The notes: generated by a model not told the origin, from the sequence alone. Positions 40,501 through 49,383 are shown, numbered from the stretch's first letter. The stretch: 64,000 nt of DNA from Paenibacillus_E sp052115445 (GCF_052115445.1 NZ_JBFRGR010000005.1:124001-188000), one strand, 5' to 3'. A program made the numbers and translations.

Positions 40501-43500
40501 TTACTTCCCAGACAGCTCCAATTTAAACGTATTAAGAGAATCACGTACGGAATCGTGGAAGACTATAAACGATAACCCTTCCATGTTTTATGATGATACT
40601 CCTGTAACAGATAACTATTTGACCATGTATATTGACCATGGAACGAACCCTAGTGGTGCTTCCTATGAATATGCCATTCTTCCTGGTATGAATCCCCAAG
40701 AGGTGGCGGCATATTCGGAATCCCCGGGATTTGAAGTTCTGTCCAATACGGCGGATTTACAAGCGGTCAAGCATAAAGCTTTGGGTATTACGGCCCTTAA
40801 CAGCTTTGTGAGGACTACAACAAGCGCTGGTGGTGTTACTGTCAGCGATGAAGCGTCTGTTATAGTTCGGGAGTATCCGGACAATACATTAAAAATAGCC
40901 GTGATGAACCCGACAGTGAATGGCAATAAAGAACTAACCGTCACTGTTGACCGTAAGGCTCTGGGCGTTATCGCCAAAGACGATAACATTACGGTTGAGC
41001 AGACAGACCCGCAAATTGTTATTAAAGTAAATCCGGAAATAAATGCGGTCAAGTTTCAAAACACGTGGACGATTCACTTGGCTGTCGCGCCGAAACCAGT
41101 GGAATCAGTAGTCTTGGACACAACCGACAAAGTAATGGGGGTTGGCGAGGCTGCGCAGTTGCATGCCGAAGTTCTACCTGCCGATGCTTCTGTTAAAACG
41201 CTGCTATGGGCGTCGGACAATGAAAATGTGGCAACTGTCAATGAAGATGGGCTTGTTACGGCTGTTGGAATCGGTACAACAGATATTAGAGCAACATCGT
41301 CAGCCGACAACACCAAATATGCCGTCCGCTCAATCACGGTAACAGATTTGACCACAGCCGTCATTCCTGAAAACGGCAAATTAACTGTAACCTTTGGCGA
41401 TTTGCCTACGGACATTATGAAAAGCTCATTTAGCGGAACGTTTACAGTGACGAAAGATGGCGTTGCAACGGAAGCGCCCTTATTTCTTCAAACGATGATT
41501 GTTAATGGAGATAAAACCATTACGTTTGGTATTGACAGTATTCTACCAGATCATATAAGCGATGCAGAGCTTCTGGTAAAAATAAAATATGTGGCAGGCG
41601 CGGAGAAAACGGCAAGTTTCACTGTAAACAGGATAATTGTGCCTGCAGCCCCTGCAGTACAGACAAGAGCAGCGAACAATGTGACAGAGACCTCANCGAT
41701 TATCCAAACGGAAATCATTAGCGTCGGCAGTAGTCCGATTACGGTTTATGGCGCAGTATATGGAACTACTCCGAATCCGGATGGCAGTGAGGGGAACATT
41801 GCGATCAGCGGCGCAAGCAGTCCACAGGTGTATGCGTTTGACCTTGTGAACTTAATGCCTGATACGACGTACTATTTCCGAGCCTATGCCACTAACGTTG
41901 TGGGAACGACCTATGGAAGCGATATGGCGTTCAGGACCGTAGCGTTCGATATGACGCCTCCGACGGGGACGCTCAGCATAAACGGAGGAGCGGCCATAAC
42001 GAGTACAACATCGGTCACTTTGGCGGTATACAGCTCCGACGGAGCAGGTTCAGGAAGTGTACAGATGCGTTTTTCCAATGACAATGCAACTTGGAGCTCC
42101 TGGGAGGCGGCAGCTGGAACGAAAGCGTGGTTGCTTGCATCGGGAGATGGGGCAAAGACGGTATATATGGAGTTGAAGGATGCGGTAGGCAATGTTACGA
42201 CTGTTCCTCTCACAGCTTCTATTCAATTGCAAATACCTGTATCGGGAAGCAGCGGTGATGATACAGTAACTGGTCCTCAGACTGAAACGATCCATGTTGG
42301 GGGTGGCAAAAGCGATGACGGTTCTATCGTGATAGCAGTTGTCATCAACCGCACGCCAGATGCAAACGGACAGAAGCGCGATGAAGTCAATTTGACTTCT
42401 GAACAAATGGTCGATACGATCGCTCAACTCGCAGCAGCAGGCTCCAACTCGACCAAAATCGTCATTCCCGATGAGAAGGACGAGGTTGCGGAATTGAATG
42501 TGAAGCTCCCGAAAGCGTCGACAGAGCAATTAGCCAAGGCAAACGTAGGGCTCGAAGTCGTTACGGGTAACGTGCGGATTGATATCCCTGGCAGCTCGCT
42601 ACAAGGGCTTGGCATTGATACCTACTTCCGCGTTGTACCGATCAAAAAGAAAGAAGAGCACGATGCAGTCGAGCAACGTGCAAAAACTAAGCAAGCCGTG
42701 CTCCTAATCGCAGAACTGGGCAGCGCCGAAGTGATCGGTCGTCCGATGACGATCGAAACGAATCTGCAGGGTCGCACAGTAACCCTGAGCTTGCCGCTCG
42801 GCGACGTGGCGCTTAGCGATGAGCAGAAGAACGATCTCGGTATTTACATTGAGCATAGCGACGGCACGAAAGAATTCGTCCGAGGAGAGATTGTAAAGTT
42901 TGACCAAAACGGCGAACTCGGCATTCGCTTCGCAGTGAACAAATTTAGTACATTTACGATTGTGCATATGAAGGGTTGGAACGCTACTTTGGCAACGCCG
43001 GTCAAGCAGCGCAATGCTTATATGTCAGGTTATCCTGATGGCACATTTGGACCTGAACGAAGCATCACCCGAGCTGAAATGGCAACGATATTGACCCGTG
43101 CATTCGATAAGTCGACAACGCAAGCAGGCATCGCCTACACGGACGTAGAATCGACACATTGGGCAAAGGAAGCGATTGATCAAGTGGCGAAAATGGGATT
43201 GATGTCAGGCTACCCAGATGGCAGTTTCAGACCAGAACAAACGATCACGCGCGCGGAGATGGCGAGCATCGCATCCAAGCTGTTGACGGTGAAGCCTGAC
43301 GCAGCCGGTGGAAGCTTCGCAGACGTGGTCGATCATTGGGCGCAAGTGGCAATTCATCAAGTAAAGGCAGCGGGAATTATCAACGGTTATGCGGATGGCA
43401 CGTTCCGTCCGGAGATGAGATTGACTCGTGCTGAAGCCGTAATCATGATCAACAAACTGCTTGGTCAAGAGCCATTATATGGCGCGGCAGCAAAATGGTC

Positions 43501-43558
43501 AGATGTAACGGAGCAGCACTGGGCGTTTAAAGATATTCAAGCGGCTTCTGCTAATTAA
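37577..43558 (+). CDS. SLH-anchored polysaccharide lyase family 8 (hyaluronate/chondroitin/xanthan lyase type)
   Basis: A 1993-residue secreted lyase. The order is: signal peptide (~1-31); a carbohydrate-binding-like beta domain (~40-215); two Big2 Ig-like domains (~220-385); the PL8 alpha/alpha toroid and beta-sandwich catalytic region (~390-1180); a third Big2 (~1180-1260); fibronectin-like and linker regions; three SLH domains (~1815-1990). The catalytic triad is Asn560 in AANRVDKS, His614 in FIEHSN and Tyr623 in NSYGT, with the His-Tyr spacing of nine residues seen in streptococcal hyaluronate lyase. It cleaves uronic-acid polysaccharides by beta-elimination at the cell surface. I chose the ATG at 37577; AGGAGG (37558-37563) is too close to the ATG at 37565. 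Two ambiguous bases fall inside. The exact polymer is not certain. Confidence 0.92.
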   Translation: MRRIKKSIAIFLSIVIAISCFNFVQPIAQAADTDNMILKGAGFEPDEINPADTTVVFVQGRPMTATVGKEWKLGLNHXAPNYARATYDTTEKTQGTQSLHVQYDKSAGYLEKITDLPAVANGKYTISVDIKTGANTDSVIVRTEFVKSDGTASSTVGRTDHFTIGANQAWQTYTKTFTAPNNNDIAGIKFLFAISKKQTTPWNTGEFWMDNLVIKPVPTAVDNVNLDVSALTLLTGTEHQLNATISPASASNKAVTWSSSDSSIISVDDNGVVKGLVDGTATITAVSVGNPSKIATCVITASSHVTGISLDRTASTIPKGKNLVLNATRIPFNATDPILWSSSDESVAIVRDGVVFSKGTGTVTITATSGVHSADCQVTVTAYTEDEFDRMRKRWSDYIFYIGYDINDPEIKAIVDERVAKGQMYWEKMNKNANASSQLWTDADMGNLTREFQTYYKFLLDMSVAYVTEGSPLQYNADLYRDIIFGLDWMDSNLFTTSPKWAISNWWERDIGMPKEVNNIVTLLYDYLPQAKIDKYMAKVKVFSPTADTVVTGGNAIAANRVDKSLIVMMHGILTKDSLRIKEASSKLLNANSQVLELVTTGTGIYYDGSFIEHSNIPYTNSYGTESLRGISEILYTIGDSTYGPNEADVSRVYEAVDTAYLPQMYKGMLLYSTWGRSASRQTKAVGGKSANSHVKALIMLAQSINGSLSTHFKAVAKAHLLANPKLLETTNLFDRQLFKSVLQDESIAPEAEVTGAYTFNRMARTTVKRDDYLFDLAMYNYRVASFEAGNQENRRGVHTSDGFTYLYNNDIMQYAENFWATVDYKRLPGTTVDTKPIEHLEILGTGGTGSSVNPKIRWAGASKLDNYAVAGMALDKTDLQDNTKGTNAKDMDLTAKKSWFVFDNEIVALGAGIKSSKGRAIETIVENRRLNSSGSNTFVVDGETKSSALGYSETVENPNWAYLEGRVEGSDIGYYFPDSSNLNVLRESRTESWKTINDNPSMFYDDTPVTDNYLTMYIDHGTNPSGASYEYAILPGMNPQEVAAYSESPGFEVLSNTADLQAVKHKALGITALNSFVRTTTSAGGVTVSDEASVIVREYPDNTLKIAVMNPTVNGNKELTVTVDRKALGVIAKDDNITVEQTDPQIVIKVNPEINAVKFQNTWTIHLAVAPKPVESVVLDTTDKVMGVGEAAQLHAEVLPADASVKTLLWASDNENVATVNEDGLVTAVGIGTTDIRATSSADNTKYAVRSITVTDLTTAVIPENGKLTVTFGDLPTDIMKSSFSGTFTVTKDGVATEAPLFLQTMIVNGDKTITFGIDSILPDHISDAELLVKIKYVAGAEKTASFTVNRIIVPAAPAVQTRAANNVTETSXIIQTEIISVGSSPITVYGAVYGTTPNPDGSEGNIAISGASSPQVYAFDLVNLMPDTTYYFRAYATNVVGTTYGSDMAFRTVAFDMTPPTGTLSINGGAAITSTTSVTLAVYSSDGAGSGSVQMRFSNDNATWSSWEAAAGTKAWLLASGDGAKTVYMELKDAVGNVTTVPLTASIQLQIPVSGSSGDDTVTGPQTETIHVGGGKSDDGSIVIAVVINRTPDANGQKRDEVNLTSEQMVDTIAQLAAAGSNSTKIVIPDEKDEVAELNVKLPKASTEQLAKANVGLEVVTGNVRIDIPGSSLQGLGIDTYFRVVPIKKKEEHDAVEQRAKTKQAVLLIAELGSAEVIGRPMTIETNLQGRTVTLSLPLGDVALSDEQKNDLGIYIEHSDGTKEFVRGEIVKFDQNGELGIRFAVNKFSTFTIVHMKGWNATLATPVKQRNAYMSGYPDGTFGPERSITRAEMATILTRAFDKSTTQAGIAYTDVESTHWAKEAIDQVAKMGLMSGYPDGSFRPEQTITRAEMASIASKLLTVKPDAAGGSFADVVDHWAQVAIHQVKAAGIINGYADGTFRPEMRLTRAEAVIMINKLLGQEPLYGAAAKWSDVTEQHWAFKDIQAASAN

Positions 43559-43580
43559 GCAGTCTTATTTGTCAAACAGC

Positions 43581-43623
43581 ATCCTCTCCTAGAAGGCAAT
43601 CGCCGACCGGGAGGGGATTTTTT
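43581..43623 (+). terminator. terminator of the PL8 lyase gene
   Basis: ATCCTCTCC pairs with GGAGGGGAT around a ~23-base loop that can fold further, followed by TTTTTTAATT. Confidence 0.7.
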
Positions 43624-43781
43624 AATTCCCAGCAATGATGCTGCACAACATGCGACTTCTTTGCTAAACAGAGGTCAATCTGCATCCAATTTCCTCCCTC
43701 TCCAACCCGCTACCACGTTTCTTTCCAATATGTGATAAAATAAAAAGAATGATTCATCAACCTCACGAGGAAAGAGATGTT

Positions 43782-45041
43782 ATGACGATGAAAAAAGAAG
43801 CAAAGTATATAGCAACGGTTTCACTTGGTGTAATGGGTGCGGGCTTTCTGGCTACGCTGCCAACAGCTGTGTCCTCCACGGTGTGGGGCACATTCCTGCA
43901 AGGCGGGTTCGAGGCAGGGGTTGTCGGCGGCTTGGCCGACTGGTTCGCAGTTAGCGCCCTTTTCCGTCATCCGCTAGGTATTCCCATCCCACATACGGCG
44001 CTGCTGCCGAACAATCGGGAGAAGATCACGAAGGCGCTCGTCTCCACGGTACAGAATGAACTGCTGTCCAAAGAAACCATTCGGGCGCGCCTGCAGCAAA
44101 TCCGTTTCTTGGAACGCGGCCTAGAGCTGGCAGACAAGCAGCTGGACAATGCGTCCTTGCACAAAGGACTCACGGCGCTAGCGCAACAAGCTCTTCAAGC
44201 GATTGATCTAGAGAAATTAACTCCTCTCTTAGCAGAGGAAATTCATAAAGCGCTCCAAGACGTTGATACAAGCCGACTCGTACGCACCGTTGTGGACAGC
44301 ATCGAAGATGGCGGATACGACGGTAAAACGTTCGATTTTGTCCTAGACAAAGCGGCGGCATGGGCAATCAAAGCGGACACGCGTGATCAGCTGGGAGCAA
44401 TGGCGATCAAAGCATTTGAAGGTTTGCAGTCGAATGGCTTCATGGCTTTTGCCGTGAATGCGTTTATTGGTATGGTTAACGAGGAGAAAATTGGCGGTAT
44501 TATCCAGAATTTCGTACTCAGCTATATCGAACAAATGCGTACGAAAAACCATCCGCGCCGAGAATCTGTGCTTACTTTCATCCGTAACGAGCTCCACAAG
44601 TTAGAGCGTAATCCACAGTTGCTAGCAGAGCTAGAAAAACTGAAATCAAAGCTTCCTGAGCTGTTCGACCTTGATGAGAAGCTAGCGCTGTTACTTACAA
44701 AACTAAAAGAAAAAGCGGAAGCCTTCATCGATGAGCCGGACTTTGTTCCTCAGCATGTAGTGCCCATTATACGCAAAATGCTTACATCCATTCGCGAAAA
44801 CCCCGATATGCTGCACAAGGGGGAAGACTGGATTCAAGAGCAGATCGCGTCCTACGTGGAACAAAATCACAGTAAAATCGGCCAACTGGTGAAAGAGAAC
44901 CTAGACAAACTCGACAACGAGAAGTTGACGGTGCTCATGGAAGAGAAGATCGGCAGCGATCTACAATGGATTCGGGTGAATGGTGCGATTTGCGGATTCA
45001 TCATTGGGTTAGGCTTGGCAGGCTTGAAAATGTTATTCTAA
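43782..45041 (+). CDS. DUF445-family membrane protein
   Basis: A 419-residue protein with two spans near the N-terminus (ATVSLGVMGAGFLATLPTAV and the following segment) and one at the very C-terminus (GAICGFIIGLGLAGLKMLF). The conserved opening GGFEAGVVGGLADWFAVSALFRHPLGIPIPHTALLP is the DUF445 signature. The long middle is helical and coiled. Function in the cell envelope is not established. The ATG at 43782 is preferred for its nearby GAGGAAAGAG; an ATG at 43749 would add 11 residues. It stands alone before the ABC importer. Confidence 0.88.
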   Translation: MTMKKEAKYIATVSLGVMGAGFLATLPTAVSSTVWGTFLQGGFEAGVVGGLADWFAVSALFRHPLGIPIPHTALLPNNREKITKALVSTVQNELLSKETIRARLQQIRFLERGLELADKQLDNASLHKGLTALAQQALQAIDLEKLTPLLAEEIHKALQDVDTSRLVRTVVDSIEDGGYDGKTFDFVLDKAAAWAIKADTRDQLGAMAIKAFEGLQSNGFMAFAVNAFIGMVNEEKIGGIIQNFVLSYIEQMRTKNHPRRESVLTFIRNELHKLERNPQLLAELEKLKSKLPELFDLDEKLALLLTKLKEKAEAFIDEPDFVPQHVVPIIRKMLTSIRENPDMLHKGEDWIQEQIASYVEQNHSKIGQLVKENLDKLDNEKLTVLMEEKIGSDLQWIRVNGAICGFIIGLGLAGLKMLF

Positions 45042-45095
45042 TCGATTTGAAAGTATGAGTGTTTATACGTTTGCTTCGCAGGGGGATGAGAGAGC

Positions 45096-45935
45096 TTGAT
45101 CGAGATTAAGGGAGTCAGCAAGACGTTCGTTCAGCGCATCGGCGGCAGTTATAAAGCGTTGGATGACATCACATTGACGATAAAAAAAGGGGAGTTCGTC
45201 TCCCTGCTCGGCCCTTCAGGCTGTGGGAAATCGACGGTTCTGAACCTTGTCGCTGGCTTTGATACGCAGTCTGAAGGCACCATTCAGGTTAATGGGAAAA
45301 AGGTAACAGGTGCTGGAGCGGACCGTGTCGTCGTGTTTCAGGAGCATGGTCTTTTCCCATGGCTGACGGTGTTAGACAATGTGGCTTTTGGCCTTAGGCA
45401 GAAGGGAATCCCCAAGGAAGAGCGCCACGAGATGGCGATGGAGCAGATCAAATCTGTGCATCTAAGCCGCTTCGCGGATCGATATCCGCATGAGCTGTCA
45501 GGCGGGATGAAACAGCGGGCAGCGATTGCCAGAGCGCTCGCGATGGACCCGGAAATTTTGCTGATGGATGAGCCTTTTGCGGCATTAGACGAGCAAACAC
45601 GCCTTATTTTGCATAAAGAATTGGAAGAAATATGGATGCGTACGCGCAAAACAATTCTCTTCATTACCCACAATATTCGCGAAGCAGTCATCCTGTCGGA
45701 TCGGGTTCTGGTGATGTCCACACGTCCTGGCACGATCAAGAAGGAGTTCACTGTCAAAGCAGCGAGACCTCGCGACAGCGCAGATTCCGTGCTCCATCAT
45801 ATGGAGGCGTTGATTATGGACGCACTGGCGGATGAGCTGGAGAAAGTTGTGAGAGAGGAGACTGGCGATGAGTACAGCATTAAGAAGAACGATTTTTCTG
45901 GTACTGCTTCTGATAGCTTGGGAGGCGGGATATAG
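45096..45935 (+). CDS. ABC importer ATPase, nitrate/sulfonate/taurine type
   Basis: A 279-residue ATPase. The Walker A is GPSGCGKST, the signature LSGGMKQRAAIARA, the Walker B ILLMDEPFAALD, and the switch His lies in FITHNIREAV. This is the SsuB/TauB/NrtD group, which energises importers for sulfonates, taurine, nitrate or thiamine precursors. The start is TTG at 45096 with GGGGGA 9 bases upstream. It overlaps the permease gene by 68 bases, an unusually long overlap. The C-terminal ~40 residues beyond the fold are encoded in that overlap. Confidence 0.9.
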   Translation: MIEIKGVSKTFVQRIGGSYKALDDITLTIKKGEFVSLLGPSGCGKSTVLNLVAGFDTQSEGTIQVNGKKVTGAGADRVVVFQEHGLFPWLTVLDNVAFGLRQKGIPKEERHEMAMEQIKSVHLSRFADRYPHELSGGMKQRAAIARALAMDPEILLMDEPFAALDEQTRLILHKELEEIWMRTRKTILFITHNIREAVILSDRVLVMSTRPGTIKKEFTVKAARPRDSADSVLHHMEALIMDALADELEKVVREETGDEYSIKKNDFSGTASDSLGGGI

Positions 45936-46632
45936 GATTTTCGGCTGGGGATGGAAATTCCCTTCGGTTTCGCAGACACTGCAAGCTTTCTATGACGGCA
46001 TCGTGCATGGGGAGCTGCTGCAGGCTGCTGGAGCGAGTATGCTGCGGCTGCTCATTTCTTTTGCTTTGTCACTCGCGATAGGGACAACGCTAGGTTTTCT
46101 ATTTGCTAGATATCGCTTGCTCGATGACACGTTAGGCTTCCTAGTCGTTTCTTTGCAGACAATTCCGAGTATTGCTTGGTTGCCTTTTGCTATTATTTGG
46201 TTCGGATTAAACGAAACCTCCGTTATTTTCATCACGACACTTGGGGCTACTTGGACGATGGCTTTGGCAAGCCGTACAGGGATCAAGAATATCCCGCCTA
46301 TTTATTTGCGCGCCGCACAGACGATGGGGACGGGGAATGGCTTTAACCTGTTCCTTCAGGTTATGATTCCGGCTGCTTTCCCTCATTTGATCAACGGTGT
46401 ACGTACAGCATGGGCATTTGCTTGGCGGGCTCTTGTTGCGGGTGAGTTGATTGCCAAGGGCGCGGGGTTAGGTCAGCTTTTACAAGATGGACGAAATCTC
46501 GGAGACACCTCGCTGATGCTCTGTATCGTCATTATTATCGCTGTGCTAGGCACGGTTTCAGACCATTTCTGCTTCAAAAAACTAGAAGATAAAGTGCTAG
46601 AGCGCTACGGCCTCGCTGGCTCCAAGTCGTAG
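45868..46632 (+). CDS. ABC importer permease, SsuC/TauC type
   Basis: A 254-residue membrane protein with six predicted spans. The cytoplasmic coupling loop RAAQTMGTGNGFNLFLQVMIPAAFPHLINGVRTAWAFAWRALVAGEL is the EAA motif of this importer class. GAGGAG lies 9 bases before the ATG, inside the ATPase gene. It should form the homodimeric pore for the binding protein encoded next. The stop is 13 bases from that gene's start. Confidence 0.9.
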   Translation: MSTALRRTIFLVLLLIAWEAGYRIFGWGWKFPSVSQTLQAFYDGIVHGELLQAAGASMLRLLISFALSLAIGTTLGFLFARYRLLDDTLGFLVVSLQTIPSIAWLPFAIIWFGLNETSVIFITTLGATWTMALASRTGIKNIPPIYLRAAQTMGTGNGFNLFLQVMIPAAFPHLINGVRTAWAFAWRALVAGELIAKGAGLGQLLQDGRNLGDTSLMLCIVIIIAVLGTVSDHFCFKKLEDKVLERYGLAGSKS

Positions 46633-46645
46633 GGGAGTGGGCGTG

Positions 46646-47671
46646 ATGACGAGGCGCATCAAAGTACTTCTGCTGTTACTCTTCGCTATGACACTCCTGA
46701 GCGCTTGCGAGGAAAAGCTGACAGCCTCCGGTAAGCCACAGGTCGTTCGAGTCGGTGTGTTCAAAAATGTGACCCATGCCGCCGCCTACATCGCGCTGGA
46801 AAAAGGTTACTTTGCCCGCGAATGGGGCGACGAAGTGAAGATCGAAGTGACACCCTTCGATAACGGTTCCGATCTGTCCATCGCGATGGCGACGGGGGAT
46901 ATCGACGTAGGATTCGTAGGTCCAGGACCTGCGACAACTTTTTTCTTGAAAAGCGGTAATTTCCGCGTGGTTTCCGGATCCAATAACGGCGGTGCCGTGC
47001 TGGTTGCGAGATCGGATGCAGGCATCCAGACGACCGCAGACTTGCGAGATAAAACCATCGCGATCCCTGCCAAGGGGAATACGAATGAAATTTCGCTGCG
47101 TTTGCTGCTTCAGCAAGCAGACATTTCGCTAGGCAGAGGCAAGGAGAACGCGCATCTCATCGTCCGCTCTCCAGCGGATACGCTGATCTCTTTTCGTCAG
47201 AAAGAAATCGATGCAGCTTTAGTCCCTGAGCCCTGGGGAACGCAGATTGAGAAGGCTGGGTTCGGTAAAGTTGTTGCCGATTGGCAGGCGATCCCGCCCA
47301 ACAATGGCGACTATCCAACGGTGATTATGGTGGCCAGCGATTCGTTTATCGCCAAGCATCGCGATATTGTGAAGGGCGCAATTAAGGCGAATCTGGACGG
47401 TATCGCGTTCATTCAAAATAGTCCCGAGCAAGCTTATGATCTGATCAACAATCAGTTGAAGCAATATAGTGGTAAAGGTATGGACAAAAGCTTGATTAAA
47501 GCTTCGCTTAGCCGCCTCAAGCTGACCACTGACGTGGATGTCAAAGTGATGGAAGAGATGGCGAAGGTGTCTATCGGCGCTAGATACATCAAAGGTATTA
47601 AGCCAGAGGAGCTGGATCTTAGCCGGTTTGTGGATCTTTCTATGCTGGCCGAAGTGAAAGCTGGGAAATGA
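46646..47671 (+). CDS. ABC importer substrate-binding lipoprotein, SsuA/NMT1 type
   Basis: A 341-residue lipoprotein. The signal peptide ends in the lipobox TLLSACEE. The mature protein has the two-lobed SsuA/TauA/NrtA binding fold, with RVGVFKNVTHAAAYIALEKGYF near the start and GDIDVGFVGPGPATTF in the first lobe. I chose ATG 46646 because AGGGGAG sits 8 bases upstream; GTG codons at 46637 and 46643 are possible. The bound ligand (sulfonate, nitrate, pyrimidine) cannot be read from sequence. It closes the importer operon and ends at a symmetrical terminator. Confidence 0.9.
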   Translation: MTRRIKVLLLLLFAMTLLSACEEKLTASGKPQVVRVGVFKNVTHAAAYIALEKGYFAREWGDEVKIEVTPFDNGSDLSIAMATGDIDVGFVGPGPATTFFLKSGNFRVVSGSNNGGAVLVARSDAGIQTTADLRDKTIAIPAKGNTNEISLRLLLQQADISLGRGKENAHLIVRSPADTLISFRQKEIDAALVPEPWGTQIEKAGFGKVVADWQAIPPNNGDYPTVIMVASDSFIAKHRDIVKGAIKANLDGIAFIQNSPEQAYDLINNQLKQYSGKGMDKSLIKASLSRLKLTTDVDVKVMEEMAKVSIGARYIKGIKPEELDLSRFVDLSMLAEVKAGK

Positions 47672-47672
47672 G

Positions 47673-47718
47673 AAAGAGCTCGTCGCACCCGCCGCCAGCG
47701 GATGAAGACGAGCTCTTT
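47673..47718. terminator. bidirectional terminator between the ABC operon and bactofilin
   Basis: AAAGAGCTCGTC (47673-47684) pairs perfectly with GACGAGCTCTTT (47707-47718). It serves both convergent genes. Confidence 0.85.
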
Positions 47719-47733
47719 GTATATAAAGCTGCT

Positions 47734-48186
47734 CTAATTTCCACCAGAAGCAGCTTGTTGTTCGCTTTTTTGTTGCTTATGCGCCTTGGCATCGATGACC
47801 TTGCCGCCTCCGGTTTTCTCATTTTGTACTGCAGCTGCATTCATCGCACTACTTCCCTGGAAAATGCCGCCCTCCTCGATAATGACGGACCGCACATCAA
47901 TATTCCCAATCAAGACCCCAGAGCTTGTCACGATTAGTTTGCCCTTGGTATAAATGTTGCCTTTCACTTTGCCGGCTACGATCACATCGCGGGCGTGGAT
48001 ATTCGATTGAACGACAGCGTTCTCACCAATCGTGACGTCACCGGCACATTCAATGTCACCGTTCATTTGACCCTCAATACGAAGACTAGCTTCGGTCATG
48101 ATTTTACCTTCACAGATCGTACTAGCTCCAATTAATGTGTCTGTTGTTTTCGTATCGATTCGTTTCAACTTTGAGCTTCCAATCAT
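47734..48186 (-). CDS. bactofilin (polymer-forming cytoskeletal protein)
   Basis: A 150-residue protein. Its core (~15-115) is the bactofilin right-handed beta helix, recognisable from repeats such as SLRIEGQMNGDIECAGDVTIGENAVVQSNIHARDVIVAGKVKGNIYTKGKLIV. Bactofilins self-assemble into filaments without nucleotide and position cell-wall enzymes. The C-terminal tail is Gln/Lys-rich. The start codon overlaps the stop of the M23 peptidase gene by 4 bases (ATGA). The gene pair matches the well-known bactofilin-M23 peptidase partnership of cell-shape systems. Confidence 0.93.
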   Translation of the reverse strand: MIGSSKLKRIDTKTTDTLIGASTICEGKIMTEASLRIEGQMNGDIECAGDVTIGENAVVQSNIHARDVIVAGKVKGNIYTKGKLIVTSSGVLIGNIDVRSVIIEEGGIFQGSSAMNAAAVQNEKTGGGKVIDAKAHKQQKSEQQAASGGN

Positions 48187-49199
48187 TTGCGTTCATCCTT
48201 TCGATCTGAAATGAGATAAGGTTTAGGGTCAATTTGGATACCGTTTTTATGAACTTCATAATGAAGATGGGAGCCCGTGCTGCGTCCAGTAGAACCAACA
48301 AGACCGATTTGCTGACCTTTTGTTACAGATTCTCCGCGTTTTACCAATATTTTATTCAAATGCATATACTCCGTTTCAATGCCCCTGCCGTGATCAACAA
48401 TAATATAGTTGCCAAGCTCGCCATCAAAGCCCGCAGCAATAACTTTACCTGCGGCCGTTACGTAGACGGGATCATTGTACTCACCGTCGATATCATAGCC
48501 TGTATGCATGGAGGGCTTGTATGTAAAAGGATCTATGCGGATGCCGAAGCCAGAGGTAATGCTGTGCGAGGCGATGGGCCATAGTGTAGGCGTAATACTG
48601 CGCAAGTGCTCAGCTTCTTTAATTTTGGCTTCGGATTCATTGAGATTGACGAGGAGTGCATTAATATCGCCAACTAATGAAAAAAGCCCTTGCTTCGTGT
48701 TGCTAACGAGGGTAGAAACATCATCCGTAGTGATAGGTACATCGCTGCCGCCAACATCAACATTCGTTCCATTCACTGGCTTAGTGCTCGGGGTGCTTGC
48801 TACTTTTTTGCTTGTCCCGTTTACGGTTTCTGGTTGACTCATGAGTTCTATCACATGATCTATTTTCTTAATTTCCTCTAGCTTTACCTTAAATTCATCG
48901 GCCTGCTGAGCAAGGTCAATCAAATCAATTTGCAGCTGTTCAATTTCACTTGTTTGATGTGTAATTTGATCAACCAACTGACGTTCTTGTCCATCGAAAG
49001 CTTGCTGCATGCTGTTTTGAGTTTGATGGGACAGGGTATTCATTAAGTAAATCGTCACAAAGAAACCGATCAGCACAAGCAGGATCACACTAGGCACAAT
49101 ATACAGACTACTGTGCGGAAGCTTGAATCTTACGGTATGGCGGTTGGCACCCGGAATGATCATGAAGGTGAGTTCCTTTTTGCCCCAAATGAATTTCAA
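48183..49199 (-). CDS. membrane-anchored M23 (LytM-type) peptidoglycan peptidase
   Basis: A 338-residue protein. One membrane span lies at ~32-55, then a coiled coil (~60-120) and a linker. The zinc peptidase domain (~215-335) has the ligands His and Asp in HTGYDIDGEY and the HxH of STGSHLHYEV. The active-site set is complete, so it should cut peptidoglycan cross-bridges. The start is TTG at 49199, supported by AGGAGG a few bases upstream; an internal ATG at 49163 would cut conserved residues. The overlapping bactofilin likely localises it. Confidence 0.9.
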   Translation of the reverse strand: MKFIWGKKELTFMIIPGANRHTVRFKLPHSSLYIVPSVILLVLIGFFVTIYLMNTLSHQTQNSMQQAFDGQERQLVDQITHQTSEIEQLQIDLIDLAQQADEFKVKLEEIKKIDHVIELMSQPETVNGTSKKVASTPSTKPVNGTNVDVGGSDVPITTDDVSTLVSNTKQGLFSLVGDINALLVNLNESEAKIKEAEHLRSITPTLWPIASHSITSGFGIRIDPFTYKPSMHTGYDIDGEYNDPVYVTAAGKVIAAGFDGELGNYIIVDHGRGIETEYMHLNKILVKRGESVTKGQQIGLVGSTGRSTGSHLHYEVHKNGIQIDPKPYLISDRKDERK

Positions 49200-49383
49200 C
49201 AGATCCTCCTCACTTTCCGTAACTATGTCCCCCTTCTTGTTTACGATTGTATTCCTCAGAGGGGTGAGTCATGCCTAATTTCTCGAAAATGGGGGAAGAT
49301 GGTAAGGATGTAGATCAACTTTTCTCTCCTAAGTAACGTCTATGAAATATCAACTACACAAGTAAGTGAAGGGAGCATGATGT

